A DNA stretch of 47,868 nucleotides from an uncultured Clostridia bacterium (GCA_944391625.1 CALXUG010000020.1:1-47868), one strand, 5' to 3'; positions 25,114 through 34,983 are shown, counted from the first letter of the stretch. Notes: generated by a model from the sequence alone, not told the origin. Program-made: numbers and translations.

Positions 25114-27995
25114 TGATGACAAGCAATACACCAAAAAATACCATCCGAATTCAGGGTGCCCGTGTGCATAACCTGAAAAATATTGATATTGAACTGCCAA
25201 GAGATAAATTTATTGTCATGACCGGGCTCAGCGGCTCCGGAAAATCTTCGCTGGCTTTTGACACCATTTATGCCGAAGGGCAGCGCCGTTATATGGAATC
25301 GCTGTCTTCTTATGCCCGTCAGTTTTTGGGGCAGATGGAGAAGCCGGATGTGGACTATATTGAAGGATTATCTCCGGCGGTATCCATTGACCAAAAGACC
25401 ACCAGCCGCAATCCCCGTTCCACAGTGGGGACTGTAACAGAGATTTATGATTATCTGCGTTTGCTGTTTGCCCGGGTGGGGACACCCCATTGCCCCAAAT
25501 GAGGCAAACCCATCAGCCATCAGACGGTAGAGAAGATGTTGGATCAGATCATGGCTTATCATGAGCGCACCAAGATTCAGGTATTGGCGCCCATTGCCCG
25601 AGGCAAAAAAGGAGAGTTCCAGAAAACCTTTGAGCAGCTGAAAAAGAGCGGCTATGTTCGTGTGCGGGTAGATGGGGAAATGCGGGAGCTGGAAGAGGAA
25701 ATCAAGCTGACCAAAACCAAGAAGCATGACATTGAAGTGGTGATAGACCGGATCATCTTAAAAGAGGGTGTAGAAGGCCGTCTGGCCGATTCGCTGGAAA
25801 CGGCGCTGAAGCTGGCAGAAGGCATTGTGCTGATTGATGTGATGGAGCAGGAAGTGCTGACCTTAAGCTCCAACTTTGCCTGTGCGGACTGCGGTATCAG
25901 CATTGGGGAGATTAACCCTCGCATGTTTTCTTTTAACAATCCTTATGGCGCTTGCCCTGCCTGTGATGGCTTGGGCAGCAAAATGGAGATTGATCCGGCG
26001 CTGGTGGTGCCGGACGAGTCGCTTTCTATCCGGCAGGGTGCGTTGGCTCCATGGGGCAAGGGCAGCATCAGCACCTATTATGTTAAAATGCTGGAAGCCA
26101 TTGCAGAAAAGAAAGGCATTAACCTGGATGTACCATGGGCTGAGCTGACCGATGCGCAGAAGGAAGTTATTTTATATGGCGCCGGTGAAGAGCGCATCAG
26201 TTTTAAATATATCAATTTGTTTAACGAGGAAAAGACCCATACCAGTTTATACGAAGGGGTGATTCCCAACCTGACCCGCCGCTATCGGGAAACCAATTCG
26301 GATTATTCCCGGGAGGATATTGAAACCTACATGACCGAGAATCAGTGTCCTGTCTGCAAAGGCAAGCGATTGAAACCGGAAGTGCTGGCAGTAAAGATAA
26401 ACGGAGCTAACATTGCTCAGGTTACTGATATGACCATTTTGGAAGCGGCAGATTTTTTTGAACAGCTGCAGCTTACCGAACGTCAGCTGTTGATTGGTCA
26501 TCAGATTTTAAAGGAAATTAAGGCGCGGCTCAACTTTTTAGTGAATGTCGGCTTGGATTATCTGACATTAAGTCGGGCTGCTGGCACTTTATCCGGCGGC
26601 GAGGCGCAGCGTATCCGGCTGGCTACCCAAATTGGCTCCGGGCTGGTGGGTGTGCTGTATGTGCTGGATGAGCCCAGCATTGGCCTGCATCAGCGGGATA
26701 ATGCCCGTTTGATTGAATCGTTGGAGCAGCTGCGTAATCTGGGTAATACGCTGATTGTAGTAGAGCATGATGAGGATACCATGTATGCTGCTGATTATAT
26801 TGTAGATATTGGCCCAGGGGCCGGTGTGGAAGGCGGTGAAGTGGTGGCTGCCGGTACGTTGGCAGAAATTATGGCTAATCCCCGTTCGGTGACCGGGCAG
26901 TATATGTCCGGCGCCAAACAGATTCCCATTCCGCCGGTGCGCCGTCAGCCTCAGGAAGATAAATGGCTGGTGATTGAAGGGGCAGAGGAAAATAACCTGA
27001 AAAAAATTGATGTAAAAATTCCGTTGGGTGTATTTACCTGTGTGACCGGTGTATCCGGCTCCGGGAAAAGTACGTTGATTAATGAAATTTTGTATAAGGC
27101 GTTGACCCGCAGTCTGTACAAAAATGCCAAGATGCATCCGGGTAAGCATAAAGGCATCAAAGGGTTGGAGCATATCGACAAAATCATTAATATTGACCAG
27201 TCGCCTATCGGACGGACACCCCGTTCCAATCCTGCCACCTATACAGGGGTATTTGACGCTATCCGCGAATTGTTTGCCCAGACCCAGGAAGCCAAAATGC
27301 GGGGCTATAAAGCAGGACGGTTCAGTTTTAATGTGAAAGGCGGCCGATGCGAAGCCTGCGGCGGCGATGGCATTATCAAAATTGAGATGCACTTTTTGTC
27401 CGATGTGTATGTGCCATGTGAGGTGTGCAAAGGCAAACGGTACAACCGGGAAACGCTGGATGTGCATTATAAAGGCAAAAATATTGCCGATGTGCTGGAT
27501 ATGACAGTGAATCAGGCAGTAGACTTTTTTGAAAATATGCCCAAGATTTACCGCAAGCTGAAAACATTGCAGGATGTAGGATTGGGCTATGTGAAGCTGG
27601 GGCAGCCGGCTACCACATTATCCGGCGGGGAAGCGCAGCGGGTAAAATTGGCTACCGAACTGTCCCGCAAAAGTACGGGTAAAACCCTGTATATTCTGGA
27701 TGAGCCTACAACAGGGCTGCATATTGCCGACATTCATAAATTGCTGGAAGTGTTGAATCGTCTGGTGGTGGACGGTGACAGCGTGCTGGTGATTGAACAC
27801 AATATGGATGTGATCAAATCGGCAGACTATATTATTGATTTAGGTCCGGAAGGCGGTAAAGGCGGCGGTCGGATTGTAGCATCCGGTACACCGGAGGAAG
27901 TGGTGAAGGTGAAGAAATCTTATACCGGCCAGTTCCTCAAAAAATTTATGGAACGGCAGCAGCATAATCAAGTAGCTGCCCAACCGGAAGCATAA
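25113..27995 (+). CDS. uvrA: Excinuclease ABC subunit A, interrupted by an in-frame UGA
   Basis: UvrA is the damage-recognition ATPase of excision repair. The reading frame is that of a full-length protein (960 codons) except for one TGA at 25500-25502. Before it come Walker [10 protein letters not shown] and residues up to HCPK; after it [16 protein letters not shown] continues at once. Downstream are [28 protein letters not shown], a second Walker [10 protein letters not shown], the [16 protein letters not shown] zinc module, [15 protein letters not shown] and [12 protein letters not shown], all intact. In many relatives the interrupted position is Cys, in others His, so a Cys codon changed by one base is the simplest explanation. 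Restart at ATG 25536 would give an 819-aa protein lacking the first Walker A. It may be a recent nonsense mutation, a sequence error or recoding. Confidence 0.9.
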
Positions 27996-28091
27996 ATCTT
28001 CGATAAGACATGGCAAAGCCGTTCATGATTAGAAGAAAGAAGCTGGGAGAAACAGCTTAGAGCAGAATAGAAACTCGCATAAATAAAGAAG

Positions 28092-28146
28092 CGCCGAAGC
28101 CGCTGTAACAGCACAATGCTGATGCAGCGGCTTCGGCGTTTTTTTG
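28092..28146 (+). terminator. Terminator of uvrBA
   Basis: CGCCGAAGCCGCTG (28092-28105) pairs with CAGCGGCTTCGGCG (28125-28138), a perfect 14-bp GC-rich stem, then seven T. Confidence 0.92.
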
Positions 28147-28190
28147 CAGTTTCTATGGATATTATGAAACAGATTTTGGTGAGCGATGCA

Positions 28191-28817
28191 TTATTCGCCC
28201 AGCTTGACATAGGCAGATAACCGCTCCATGTCGTAAATAACGATGCCTTCTTTTTTGCGTTCCAGAATGCCTTCATGGGTTAGCTTGGTCATCAGACGGC
28301 TGATGGAAACAGTATGAATGCCGCAGAATTTGCTCAACTCTACATTGGTAAACATGGGATGGAGCCAATAGTGGCCATCTTGCCGCAAAACAGAGGACAT
28401 TTTTAAAGCCAACGCCAGCACAGAAATACCGCCGCCCAATGTATAAGCGATATAAGAAGCTGACCAGAATTCACAATCATTCACCAATTCCTCCATCAGG
28501 CTGTGGCATAAGGCATTATTTGTGCGTACTTGCTCATCTACCAGTTTCCAGGGAATTTTATAACAGGTGCAATCGGTTTTTGCCACGAAATCTAACGTGG
28601 TTTCGTCTCCAAATTGCCGCAGGTGCAGCCCCAGCATTTTGCCTGGCTGATGATATTGCAGAATGATATCTTCACCATCTATGGTAGGATTGATTCTGGC
28701 GCAGATGCCATCAATCAGGTAATAGTTATATTGAATGGTTTCTCCCATTGTAAAAATTTTTTCTTTGGCTGAAAAGGTCACTTTGGGAAATTGCTGAAGC
28801 CAGTTTTTATCCCACAT
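28191..28817 (-). CDS. Crp/Fnr-family transcriptional regulator
   Basis: The protein has 208 aa. Residues about 10-120 form the cyclic-nucleotide-binding-like barrel (IQYNYYLIDGICARINPTIDGEDIILQYHQPG), then a dimer helix, then the Crp-type helix-turn-helix near 165-200 (ELSKFCGIHTVSISRLMTKL, EGIVIYD). The barrel lacks a clear cAMP-binding phosphate cassette and has no N-terminal Fnr cysteine cluster, so it probably senses some other ligand, as PrfA- or CooA-like members do. It is divergent from DASS-B, with a palindromic box between them at the right place for activation. Confidence 0.88.
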   Translation of the reverse strand: MWDKNWLQQFPKVTFSAKEKIFTMGETIQYNYYLIDGICARINPTIDGEDIILQYHQPGKMLGLHLRQFGDETTLDFVAKTDCTCYKIPWKLVDEQVRTNNALCHSLMEELVNDCEFWSASYIAYTLGGGISVLALALKMSSVLRQDGHYWLHPMFTNVELSKFCGIHTVSISRLMTKLTHEGILERKKEGIVIYDMERLSAYVKLGE

Positions 28818-28860
28818 AAAACCACATCCATTCTATAATTTTGTGAAAATAAGAGCTATC

Positions 28861-28874
28861 ATAACAAATGTTAT
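28861..28874. promoter_or_regulatory. PrfA-like box upstream of DASS-B
   Basis: ATAACA-AA-TGTTAT fits the TAACA-N2-TGTTA pattern of PrfA-type Crp/Fnr regulators. A promoter follows (TTGTAA 28874-28879, 18-bp spacer, TAATAT 28898-28903). The predicted start is near 28910, so the box centre lies about 42 bp upstream, the classical class II activator position. The adjacent Crp/Fnr gene is the likely binder. Confidence 0.55.
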
Positions 28875-28966
28875 TGTAAAGATAAATATTTTTGTATTAA
28901 TATAAACACAGCAAATCTTTTGTACAAAAGAAATCAGATTGATATTTTTTGAGGTGACTGTTTGAA

Positions 28967-30418
28967 ATGACTGCTGCAAAACAAACAAATATAAAATATT
29001 GGATTCATACAATCATAGGTCTGGTTCTGATGTTTGGAATCCAGCACATTCCACCTGTAGCACCGATTACGGAAATCGGGATGCAGATTGGCGGTATTTT
29101 TATCGGGGCCATTTATCTTTGGTCCACAGTGGGCACATTTTGGCCTAGTTTAATAGGTATTCTTGCGTTGGCATTTACCGATTATGCCGATATGGACGTG
29201 ATGTTTGGCGCATTCACAGGCTTTTTACCATTGATTATGCTGTTCTCCATGATTTTATTTGGCGCTGTGGGTGATTGCGGTCTGACCCATTACATTGCCC
29301 GCTGGTTCTTAACCAGAAAGGTAATCAATGGTCGTCCGTCTGTATTCAACTTCTTTATCATGCTGGCAGCCTTTGTGGTGTCTGCCTTTATTGATCCATT
29401 GATGGCATTGCTGGTATTGTGGCCATCATTATACGTAATTTTAGATGAGGTTGGCTACACTGCAAAAGATGAGTATTCAAAAATTTTAGTGGTAGCTACC
29501 TTCCTGGCAGTGGTGTTGGGCCAGTGTACTATGCCATTTTTCGGCGGTCAGCTGGTCATCCTGGGCGCTTTTGAAGCTGCCACCGGCATTCCCACCGATT
29601 ACGGCGCCTATATTTTATTTAATATTGTAACCAGTGTTGTGATTATCTTGGCTACTGCGCTACTGATAAAATTTGTGCTGCGTCCGGATATGCAAAAAAT
29701 GGCCAGCATTACCATTGAGCAGATTAATAAAAATCCATTGCCGCCGATGAATCTGCAGCAGAAAATTTATACCGTTGCTGCATTGAGCATTGTGGTATTT
29801 GCCTTAGCGCCATCTATTCTGCCGGCAGAGTGGGCGATTGTAGGCTGGATGAATCGTTTGAATCTGGTCGGTTTTACCATGCTGGTGATTGCCCTTTTGG
29901 TTATCATTCAGGTAGATGGCAAACCAGTGCTGGATCCGGTGCATATTACCAAAGAATATGTCATGTGGGATTTGTACCTTCTGGTTGTGCTGGCGGTATT
30001 CCTGTCCAACTGCCTGCTGGATGATGCCACAGGAATTAAACCATTCCTGATTCAGCTGCTGAATCCAATTTTTGAAGGCCGCGGCACCATGTTCTTTATG
30101 ATTTTTATGATTGTGTTTGGTGCATTGCTTACTAACGTGGCTAACAATGCGGTTTCCGGTGCTGTGCTGATGCAGGTAATTGCTGCGCTGTCCCCATCCT
30201 TGGGTATTGACAATCCGGCTCCGCTGGCGATGACGGTAACCATGGCCATGTTCCTGGCAATTTTAACACCGGCTGCTTCTCCATATGCGGCAGTGCTGCA
30301 TTCCAATAAGGAACGGGTATCCATGGGTGATATCGGTAAGTACGGCGTTATCTTTATGGTTCTGGCAACGATTCTGTATATTGTAATTGGTTTACCTCTG
30401 GCCAATATTTTATTCTAA
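28967..30418 (+). CDS. SLC13/DASS-family anion transporter (DASS-B)
   Basis: A 483-aa polytopic membrane protein, paralogous to DASS-A and DASS-D (IPPVAPITEIGMQIGGIF, then TFWPSLIGILALAF). The second hairpin again has NNA (393-395) in place of SNT. GAGGTGA precedes the ATG. It has no AlkP-superfamily neighbour, and a Crp/Fnr gene instead of LysR is divergent from it. It may serve the same substrate class under a different signal. A strong terminator follows. Confidence 0.87.
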   Translation: MTAAKQTNIKYWIHTIIGLVLMFGIQHIPPVAPITEIGMQIGGIFIGAIYLWSTVGTFWPSLIGILALAFTDYADMDVMFGAFTGFLPLIMLFSMILFGAVGDCGLTHYIARWFLTRKVINGRPSVFNFFIMLAAFVVSAFIDPLMALLVLWPSLYVILDEVGYTAKDEYSKILVVATFLAVVLGQCTMPFFGGQLVILGAFEAATGIPTDYGAYILFNIVTSVVIILATALLIKFVLRPDMQKMASITIEQINKNPLPPMNLQQKIYTVAALSIVVFALAPSILPAEWAIVGWMNRLNLVGFTMLVIALLVIIQVDGKPVLDPVHITKEYVMWDLYLLVVLAVFLSNCLLDDATGIKPFLIQLLNPIFEGRGTMFFMIFMIVFGALLTNVANNAVSGAVLMQVIAALSPSLGIDNPAPLAMTVTMAMFLAILTPAASPYAAVLHSNKERVSMGDIGKYGVIFMVLATILYIVIGLPLANILF

Positions 30419-30481
30419 TCAACCATTGGCATTATAGCATAAAATTTACGGATAACCTATCTATTTTAGGAAAAATAAAAG

Positions 30482-30537
30482 AGCGATACGTATCTTGAGA
30501 GAACTCTCAGTTGAAAAGGTAACGTATCGCTTTTTTG
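30482..30537 (+). terminator. Terminator after DASS-B
   Basis: AGCGATACGT (30482-30491) pairs with ACGTATCGCT (30522-30531), with an inner GAGAG/CTCTC stem, then T6. It can serve both strands. The 30538-30673 stretch beyond it is AT-rich and shows no gene. Confidence 0.85.
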
Positions 30538-30673
30538 TGATTGATACAATAAATAACTCCGATTTTTATAACGTTAGTTTATTGCAAATTATATTGAGAG
30601 GAAAGCCGTTTTATCAAATTAAATTATAGAGAAAAAATGATAAAACAATCTGAATAGGTAAAGCTAAAAGACC

Positions 30674-32107
30674 TCAAAATGGAAATGGCACAAAACCATT
30701 AAATAGACCAATGAGATTCCAATATGGCACAGCTACAATAAGAATCCAAATAAATACTATAACACTTCTAATAGTAAATATTTTTATAAACTGTTTCATG
30801 CTCATATATCCAAATGCGTAAAGGAAAACATATAATGCACCTTCATAAGGGAGCAACACATTATTTAGGCCATTAATTAATGCATACATGACAGGAACTG
30901 GATAAATCCCCGCTGAGGAAATTACCTCAGCAACAGGTCCTGAAATCATTGCAATACCTGCCATTGGTGTTAAAATTAAATTTATAATGTATCCTAGTAT
31001 ATATGCCATACCGCAATTCATAAAAGGCCCACTACCTAATAATGGTGTCAAAAACTGTCCTATAAGTGCAGCGGATCCTGTATTGTTACCAACTACTCCA
31101 ACGGACATTGTTCCACAAACAAAGAAAATCATTGTGAAATTTATGTTTTTAATTATTTTTTCCGTTTCAAGACCTGAAAACGGAAAAAAACTAATAATGA
31201 CAGGAACCATCAAACAAAGATATATACCCAACCCGTGCCACCTTTGTGTTAATAATAAAATAAATATTAAGAATAGGACAATAGCACCGCTTATTTCTTT
31301 TTTCTCTAGTTTACCTAGTTGCTTATATTCTTCAGCAAAATATTTTTTATTAAATTTATTGGTATATTCTATTTCCGGTTTAAAAAAGAGAATAGTGATA
31401 ATTAGCAGCAAAATGGCGCATGGTAAGAATATGACATTATGATAAATATAATCTAAATAAGATACTTCAAAAGTAAATGTTTGTAATGGAGCAAATCCAC
31501 TAGCAGCAGAATTGCGTATAGTATTTAGTGCAGTATCAAACATCCCATCATAGGATAACATAACACTTAAAGCGGCTCCAGCAATATAGCAAATAAAGAA
31601 AAGTGCTATAGCAGCATTACTTTTAGGCGCAATATTTAAGGCCTTCGATATGCTATATGCAAAAATAATAAATAATGCTCCATTCCCTGGACTCATGTAT
31701 GCTAAAATGATGCCAAAGAACATAATACATGCTAAAATAGCGTTGAAACTGCCACCTAATTTTGCAAAGAAAAAATATGCAATGCGTTTAATGATACCAC
31801 TTTCATCTAAAATGACACCTAGAATAACAGATGCCATAATCATCCAGGCAGTTGACTGTGTCCAAGGTGAAAAAATTTGTGCTGGAGTTCCAAGATTAAA
31901 TACCAAATATGCGAATGGTATAAAAAGAGAAACGGCTAGTACAGAAATTAATTCAAATGCTAACATAAATACTGCAAAAATTGTGATTATAAAAAACAAT
32001 TTGATTTGTGAAGTAAAGTTCTCAGAATATGGAATAAAGCATATGATTGTGCATACAAAAAATGTAAGGAGCCATTTGAGTCGTGTTGTATCAATATGTT
32101 TAATCAT
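30674..32107 (-). CDS. SLC13/DASS-family anion transporter (DASS-C)
   Basis: A 477-aa polytopic membrane protein resembling the 2-oxoglutarate/malate/citrate translocator branch of SLC13. It is more distant from DASS-A, -B and -D than they are from each other: the N-terminus starts KHIDTTRLKWLLTFFVCTII, and the second hairpin reads LILTPMAGIAMISGPVAEVI rather than NNA. GGGGGAA precedes the ATG. It is the third gene of a leftward operon after ZnR-2 and ABC-2 (34-bp gap). AT-rich codon use matches its neighbours and differs from the flanking uvrA and PBP genes. Confidence 0.83.
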   Translation of the reverse strand: MIKHIDTTRLKWLLTFFVCTIICFIPYSENFTSQIKLFFIITIFAVFMLAFELISVLAVSLFIPFAYLVFNLGTPAQIFSPWTQSTAWMIMASVILGVILDESGIIKRIAYFFFAKLGGSFNAILACIMFFGIILAYMSPGNGALFIIFAYSISKALNIAPKSNAAIALFFICYIAGAALSVMLSYDGMFDTALNTIRNSAASGFAPLQTFTFEVSYLDYIYHNVIFLPCAILLLIITILFFKPEIEYTNKFNKKYFAEEYKQLGKLEKKEISGAIVLFLIFILLLTQRWHGLGIYLCLMVPVIISFFPFSGLETEKIIKNINFTMIFFVCGTMSVGVVGNNTGSAALIGQFLTPLLGSGPFMNCGMAYILGYIINLILTPMAGIAMISGPVAEVISSAGIYPVPVMYALINGLNNVLLPYEGALYVFLYAFGYMSMKQFIKIFTIRSVIVFIWILIVAVPYWNLIGLFNGFVPFPF

Positions 32108-32140
32108 TTTAATTCCCCCTTTATTGAAGCATGATAATTG

Positions 32141-32953
32141 TTAATACATGATACCAGATAAATCTAGTGGTTGGTTATACATACGAATCGAAACATTATC
32201 ATTTTTCCAAGAACATTTTACCGGTGTATTAAAATATTCAGAAAGAACCTGATCTGAAAAAATATTGATTGTTTTTCCAAAGGCAAAAATTTCACCATCG
32301 CGAATTAGCATAGCATTTTCAAAACATGAAGATATTTCATTAGCATGATGTGTTACAAAAAGAATAGTGATAACAGAACTAGCACATAAAGCTTCTATTG
32401 TTGATATAATTTTGGAGCGAAAGACAATGTCTAAACCAGAAGTTGGTTCATCTAGAATTAAAAGAGAAGGTTTGCTCATGAGCGCTCTCCCTATGAGAAC
32501 ACATTGCCGTTGCCCTTTTGATAATAAATCATACGGAAAATCCATTTTATCGTATAGATGAAACTGTTTCAAAATATGCTTTGCTTTTCTTACATCTTTT
32601 GCTGTAATATCAAATGGGACAGATAACATTCCTGTTATGCCGCTAAGAACAATTTCCAATGCAGTTTCGTGAGAAAAGCATTGATCAAAAAAAGAACTGC
32701 TGACAAAACCAATGTTTTGATATATTTGATAAATTGTATTAGGTGAATATAAGTCGTTTAGAAAATACAATTCACCAGAAGATGGTTTTAAGTATCCTGC
32801 AAGTACATTTAATAAAGTTGTTTTGCCACTTCCGTTATTGCCAAAAACAATCCAATGTTGCCCTGGATATATTTCTATATTAATGTTTTTTAAAAGATAA
32901 GTGTTTCCACTTTTTTGAGACACTTGTTTTGCACTGATTATGGCATCAGACAT
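32141..32953 (-). CDS. Orphan ABC-type ATPase (ABC-2)
   Basis: A 270-aa paralogue of the ATPase at 15074. Walker A GNNGSGKTT lies at 38-46, exactly as there, followed by the variant signature LSKGQRQ, Walker B LLILDEP and VTHHANE. No ABC permease is present; the next gene encodes a DASS carrier, which does not need ATP. Its ATG overlaps the ZnR-2 stop (TAATG), so they are translated together. That fixed pairing across two loci argues that the zinc-ribbon protein and the ATPase work as one unit. The unit's function is unknown. Confidence 0.8.
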   Translation of the reverse strand: MSDAIISAKQVSQKSGNTYLLKNINIEIYPGQHWIVFGNNGSGKTTLLNVLAGYLKPSSGELYFLNDLYSPNTIYQIYQNIGFVSSSFFDQCFSHETALEIVLSGITGMLSVPFDITAKDVRKAKHILKQFHLYDKMDFPYDLLSKGQRQCVLIGRALMSKPSLLILDEPTSGLDIVFRSKIISTIEALCASSVITILFVTHHANEISSCFENAMLIRDGEIFAFGKTINIFSDQVLSEYFNTPVKCSWKNDNVSIRMYNQPLDLSGIMY

Positions 32954-33309
32954 TATAGCACCACCTCATTGTTTTCAGTAGGGTATTTTAGTCCATTTTT
33001 ATCTAACCAGCCTAATGACTTACCACCCCAACTGAGAATATCGCAAACTTTTGCAATATTCAGTTGGTAAGTGCGTTCATTATCCTCTAGATTAAAATAG
33101 TGAGAGAAATCCATCTCATCAACAAAATCTTTTGCAGCTGTGTATATTGCTGGTTCTGTACCGAATTCAATTTTATTACAATTTGGACAATAGAGTTCTG
33201 CTCCAGCACCACCATATTGATTAAATATAACAACGTGAATTGCTAACTTGCTACCACAATAACGACAACAACAACGTTCTGAACGAGATTTCATTTCTTG
33301 TGTTAACAT
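32953..33309 (-). CDS. Small CCCRYCG zinc-ribbon protein (ZnR-2)
   Basis: A 118-aa protein homologous to ZnR-1: CCCRYCG (C15/C18), AELYCPNC (C41/C44), KIEFGTEPAIY, LEDNERTYQLNIAKVCDILSW. It lacks the acidic C-terminal extension of ZnR-1. ATG 33309 follows AAGGAGG; a longer in-frame extension upstream has no ribosome site and is AT-rich noise. It is the first gene of the leftward ZnR-ABC-DASS operon, divergent from LysR-3. The family is not known to me. Confidence 0.7.
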   Translation of the reverse strand: MLTQEMKSRSERCCCRYCGSKLAIHVVIFNQYGGAGAELYCPNCNKIEFGTEPAIYTAAKDFVDEMDFSHYFNLEDNERTYQLNIAKVCDILSWGGKSLGWLDKNGLKYPTENNEVVL

Positions 33310-33459
33310 AATCTTAACCTCCTTATCCATATATATATATAAATTATATCTAGATATAATTTCAGCTGCAATCAACCAGAAGTTTTTACAGTTCATATCA
33401 TCAACTGTGAGTTTTATTAAAATAAGAAAAACTGATTTGTAAATTATAATAGCAATAGG

Positions 33460-33476
33460 CTATGATAATATCATAG
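33460..33476. promoter_or_regulatory. Palindromic operator candidate upstream of ZnR-2
   Basis: CTATGATA-A-TATCATAG is a perfect 17-bp palindrome about 150 bp upstream of the ZnR-2 start, in the 528-bp divergent region shared with LysR-3. It is a candidate LysR-3 site. I see no convincing gene in 33310-33837. Confidence 0.4.
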
Positions 33477-33660
33477 TTGAAAATTGTACCGTCTAAATTT
33501 ATATTCTGTGCACAATGCATATATGTTTTTAACCGCTGTATAGCTTCTATTAATGAAATATCAAAAAACATTAAGTAAAGGGGGTACATATCATATTTGC
33601 TACGATCTCAATGTTTCTTCCAGCGTAAAATTTTTATGATTGCACGAACAATTTGCGTTT

Positions 33661-33699
33661 TTATTACTGAGCAATCAGGAGATTATTGCTCAGTAATAA
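33661..33699. repeat. 15-bp perfect inverted repeat in the divergent region
   Basis: TTATTACTGAGCAAT (33661-33675) and ATTGCTCAGTAATAA (33685-33699) are perfectly complementary around a 9-bp spacer. No T-tail follows on either strand, so it is not an obvious terminator. It may be an operator or a small cruciform. It lies about 140 bp upstream of LysR-3. Confidence 0.5.
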
Positions 33700-33837
33700 T
33701 CTCTGTAACATAGAAAAGCATTCGTATTTCATAGCGATAGAAGGGATTTTCCATGGCCCTATAATGTACTTAACATTTCCATATTTTTCTGTTTTTCTCA
33801 TGACTATCTTATAATATGCATTTGTGAGGTGATCTTT

Positions 33838-34803
33838 ATGCGTCTTGAGCAATTAATATTTGTGCAAGAAGTAAATAAAACAAAATCTATGAGTACAGCT
33901 GCTGCTAATCTGTTTGTTACGCCACAATATATCAGTAAAGCAATTAAACAGTTGGAGGATGAATTATCAGTAGCAATATTCAGACGTTCAAAAAGTGGAA
34001 CATTTCCCACTTTGAAAGGTGAGCAGATTTGCAAACTTATTGAAGATATTTTACATCAGATTGATTCGTTAAGCTCTGTAACAGAAAATAACATTAATAA
34101 TCAATGTACTAGAGATACAAAAAAAATTACTATTTATCTCCCACAGATTGTGGACTATATTTTAAAGCCTCTTTATAAAGCTTTCTTACAAAAATATCCC
34201 GATACTACCTTAAACATTTATCAGGAGGAATCGCTTGCACTTCTATTAACTGTGGAAAAAATATATCCTGATATCTTTATACTGAGCCAAGAAAAAGGCG
34301 AAACAGTTTTCATTCAAAATGTTGATCCTTTATATGACGTATATTATCTTTACGAAGACACCCTCTCTTATTGGTGCTTGCCAGGTAATATACATAATGA
34401 AAAAAGCACAGTTCCTATGAAAGCTCTTGCAAAAACTTCAGGGCTAATAGTTTATGCTGATATACGGCAAAAAACTTGTATGATAGAAAAGTTGTTTCTT
34501 AAAAGAGGGTTAATACTGAAACCTCAAATGAAAATAAACAATGTGGAGGAATGTGTGGCCCTGGCATTGATAAACGAAAAGTATGGATTTGTAGAAAGTT
34601 CTCACCTTTCGGATTATTTGCGATTTCAAGAAGACGGGATATGTTTAATGCCGATTCCGTTAAAAGAAAAACCCATTATTATCTACCGTTTGTTTGTAAA
34701 AAAAGATTTGTCTAATGATACTACCACACAAAATTTTTTGTATGCAATAAAAAAAGTGTTTTCCAAAACATTCCGAAAAATAAGTATTTCTACACAATCA
34801 TAA
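33838..34803 (+). CDS. LysR-family transcriptional regulator (LysR-3)
   Basis: The protein has 321 aa. The N-terminal helix-turn-helix (MSTAAANLFVTPQYISKAIK, FRRSKSGTFPTLKGEQI) is followed by an effector domain. GAGGTGA precedes ATG 33838. A TATAAT at 33810-33815 is a likely -10. It is divergent from the ZnR-2/ABC-2/DASS-C operon and directly upstream of AP3/DASS-D, so it can coordinate the two transcription units. The sequence is AT-rich like the rest of the block. Confidence 0.88.
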   Translation: MRLEQLIFVQEVNKTKSMSTAAANLFVTPQYISKAIKQLEDELSVAIFRRSKSGTFPTLKGEQICKLIEDILHQIDSLSSVTENNINNQCTRDTKKITIYLPQIVDYILKPLYKAFLQKYPDTTLNIYQEESLALLLTVEKIYPDIFILSQEKGETVFIQNVDPLYDVYYLYEDTLSYWCLPGNIHNEKSTVPMKALAKTSGLIVYADIRQKTCMIEKLFLKRGLILKPQMKINNVEECVALALINEKYGFVESSHLSDYLRFQEDGICLMPIPLKEKPIIIYRLFVKKDLSNDTTTQNFLYAIKKVFSKTFRKISISTQS

Positions 34804-34807
34804 TCAT

Positions 34808-34983
34808 ATAAGTTTAAGTAAAAGGGGCTGTCGGTTAATACCGATTTTAAAAGTTCCTACACCAAAACAAGCATATCTGACAGAATAACCCTGGCTGAAA
34901 AGCAAGGTGTTCTGCGGGATATGCTTATTTTTTCTTTCGTCATCCTATTTTAGGGCGCAAAAACCCCTTTTACTTAAACTTAT
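34808..34983. mobile_element. 176-bp element with 20-bp perfect terminal inverted repeats
   Basis: ATAAGTTTAAGTAAAAGGGG (34808-34827) is repeated inverted at 34964-34983. Inside is a second hairpin (AAGCATATC with GATATGCTT, then T6) that can act as a terminator for LysR-3. The size and inverted ends suggest a MITE; I found no clear target-site duplication, so it may instead be a purely structural element. The region 34804-35105 holds no gene; the AP3 promoter probably lies at 35010-35060. Confidence 0.45.

Noticed and set aside
25500-25502. Selenocysteine reading of the uvrA UGA
   Set aside because: Relatives have His as well as Cys here, only a poor mismatch-rich stem follows, and UvrA is not a known selenoprotein. 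Kept only as a minor option in the finding.
33401-33589. A 62-codon leftward frame upstream of ZnR-2
   Set aside because: It contains the perfect palindrome at 33460 in mid-frame, has no good ribosome site and is low-complexity.
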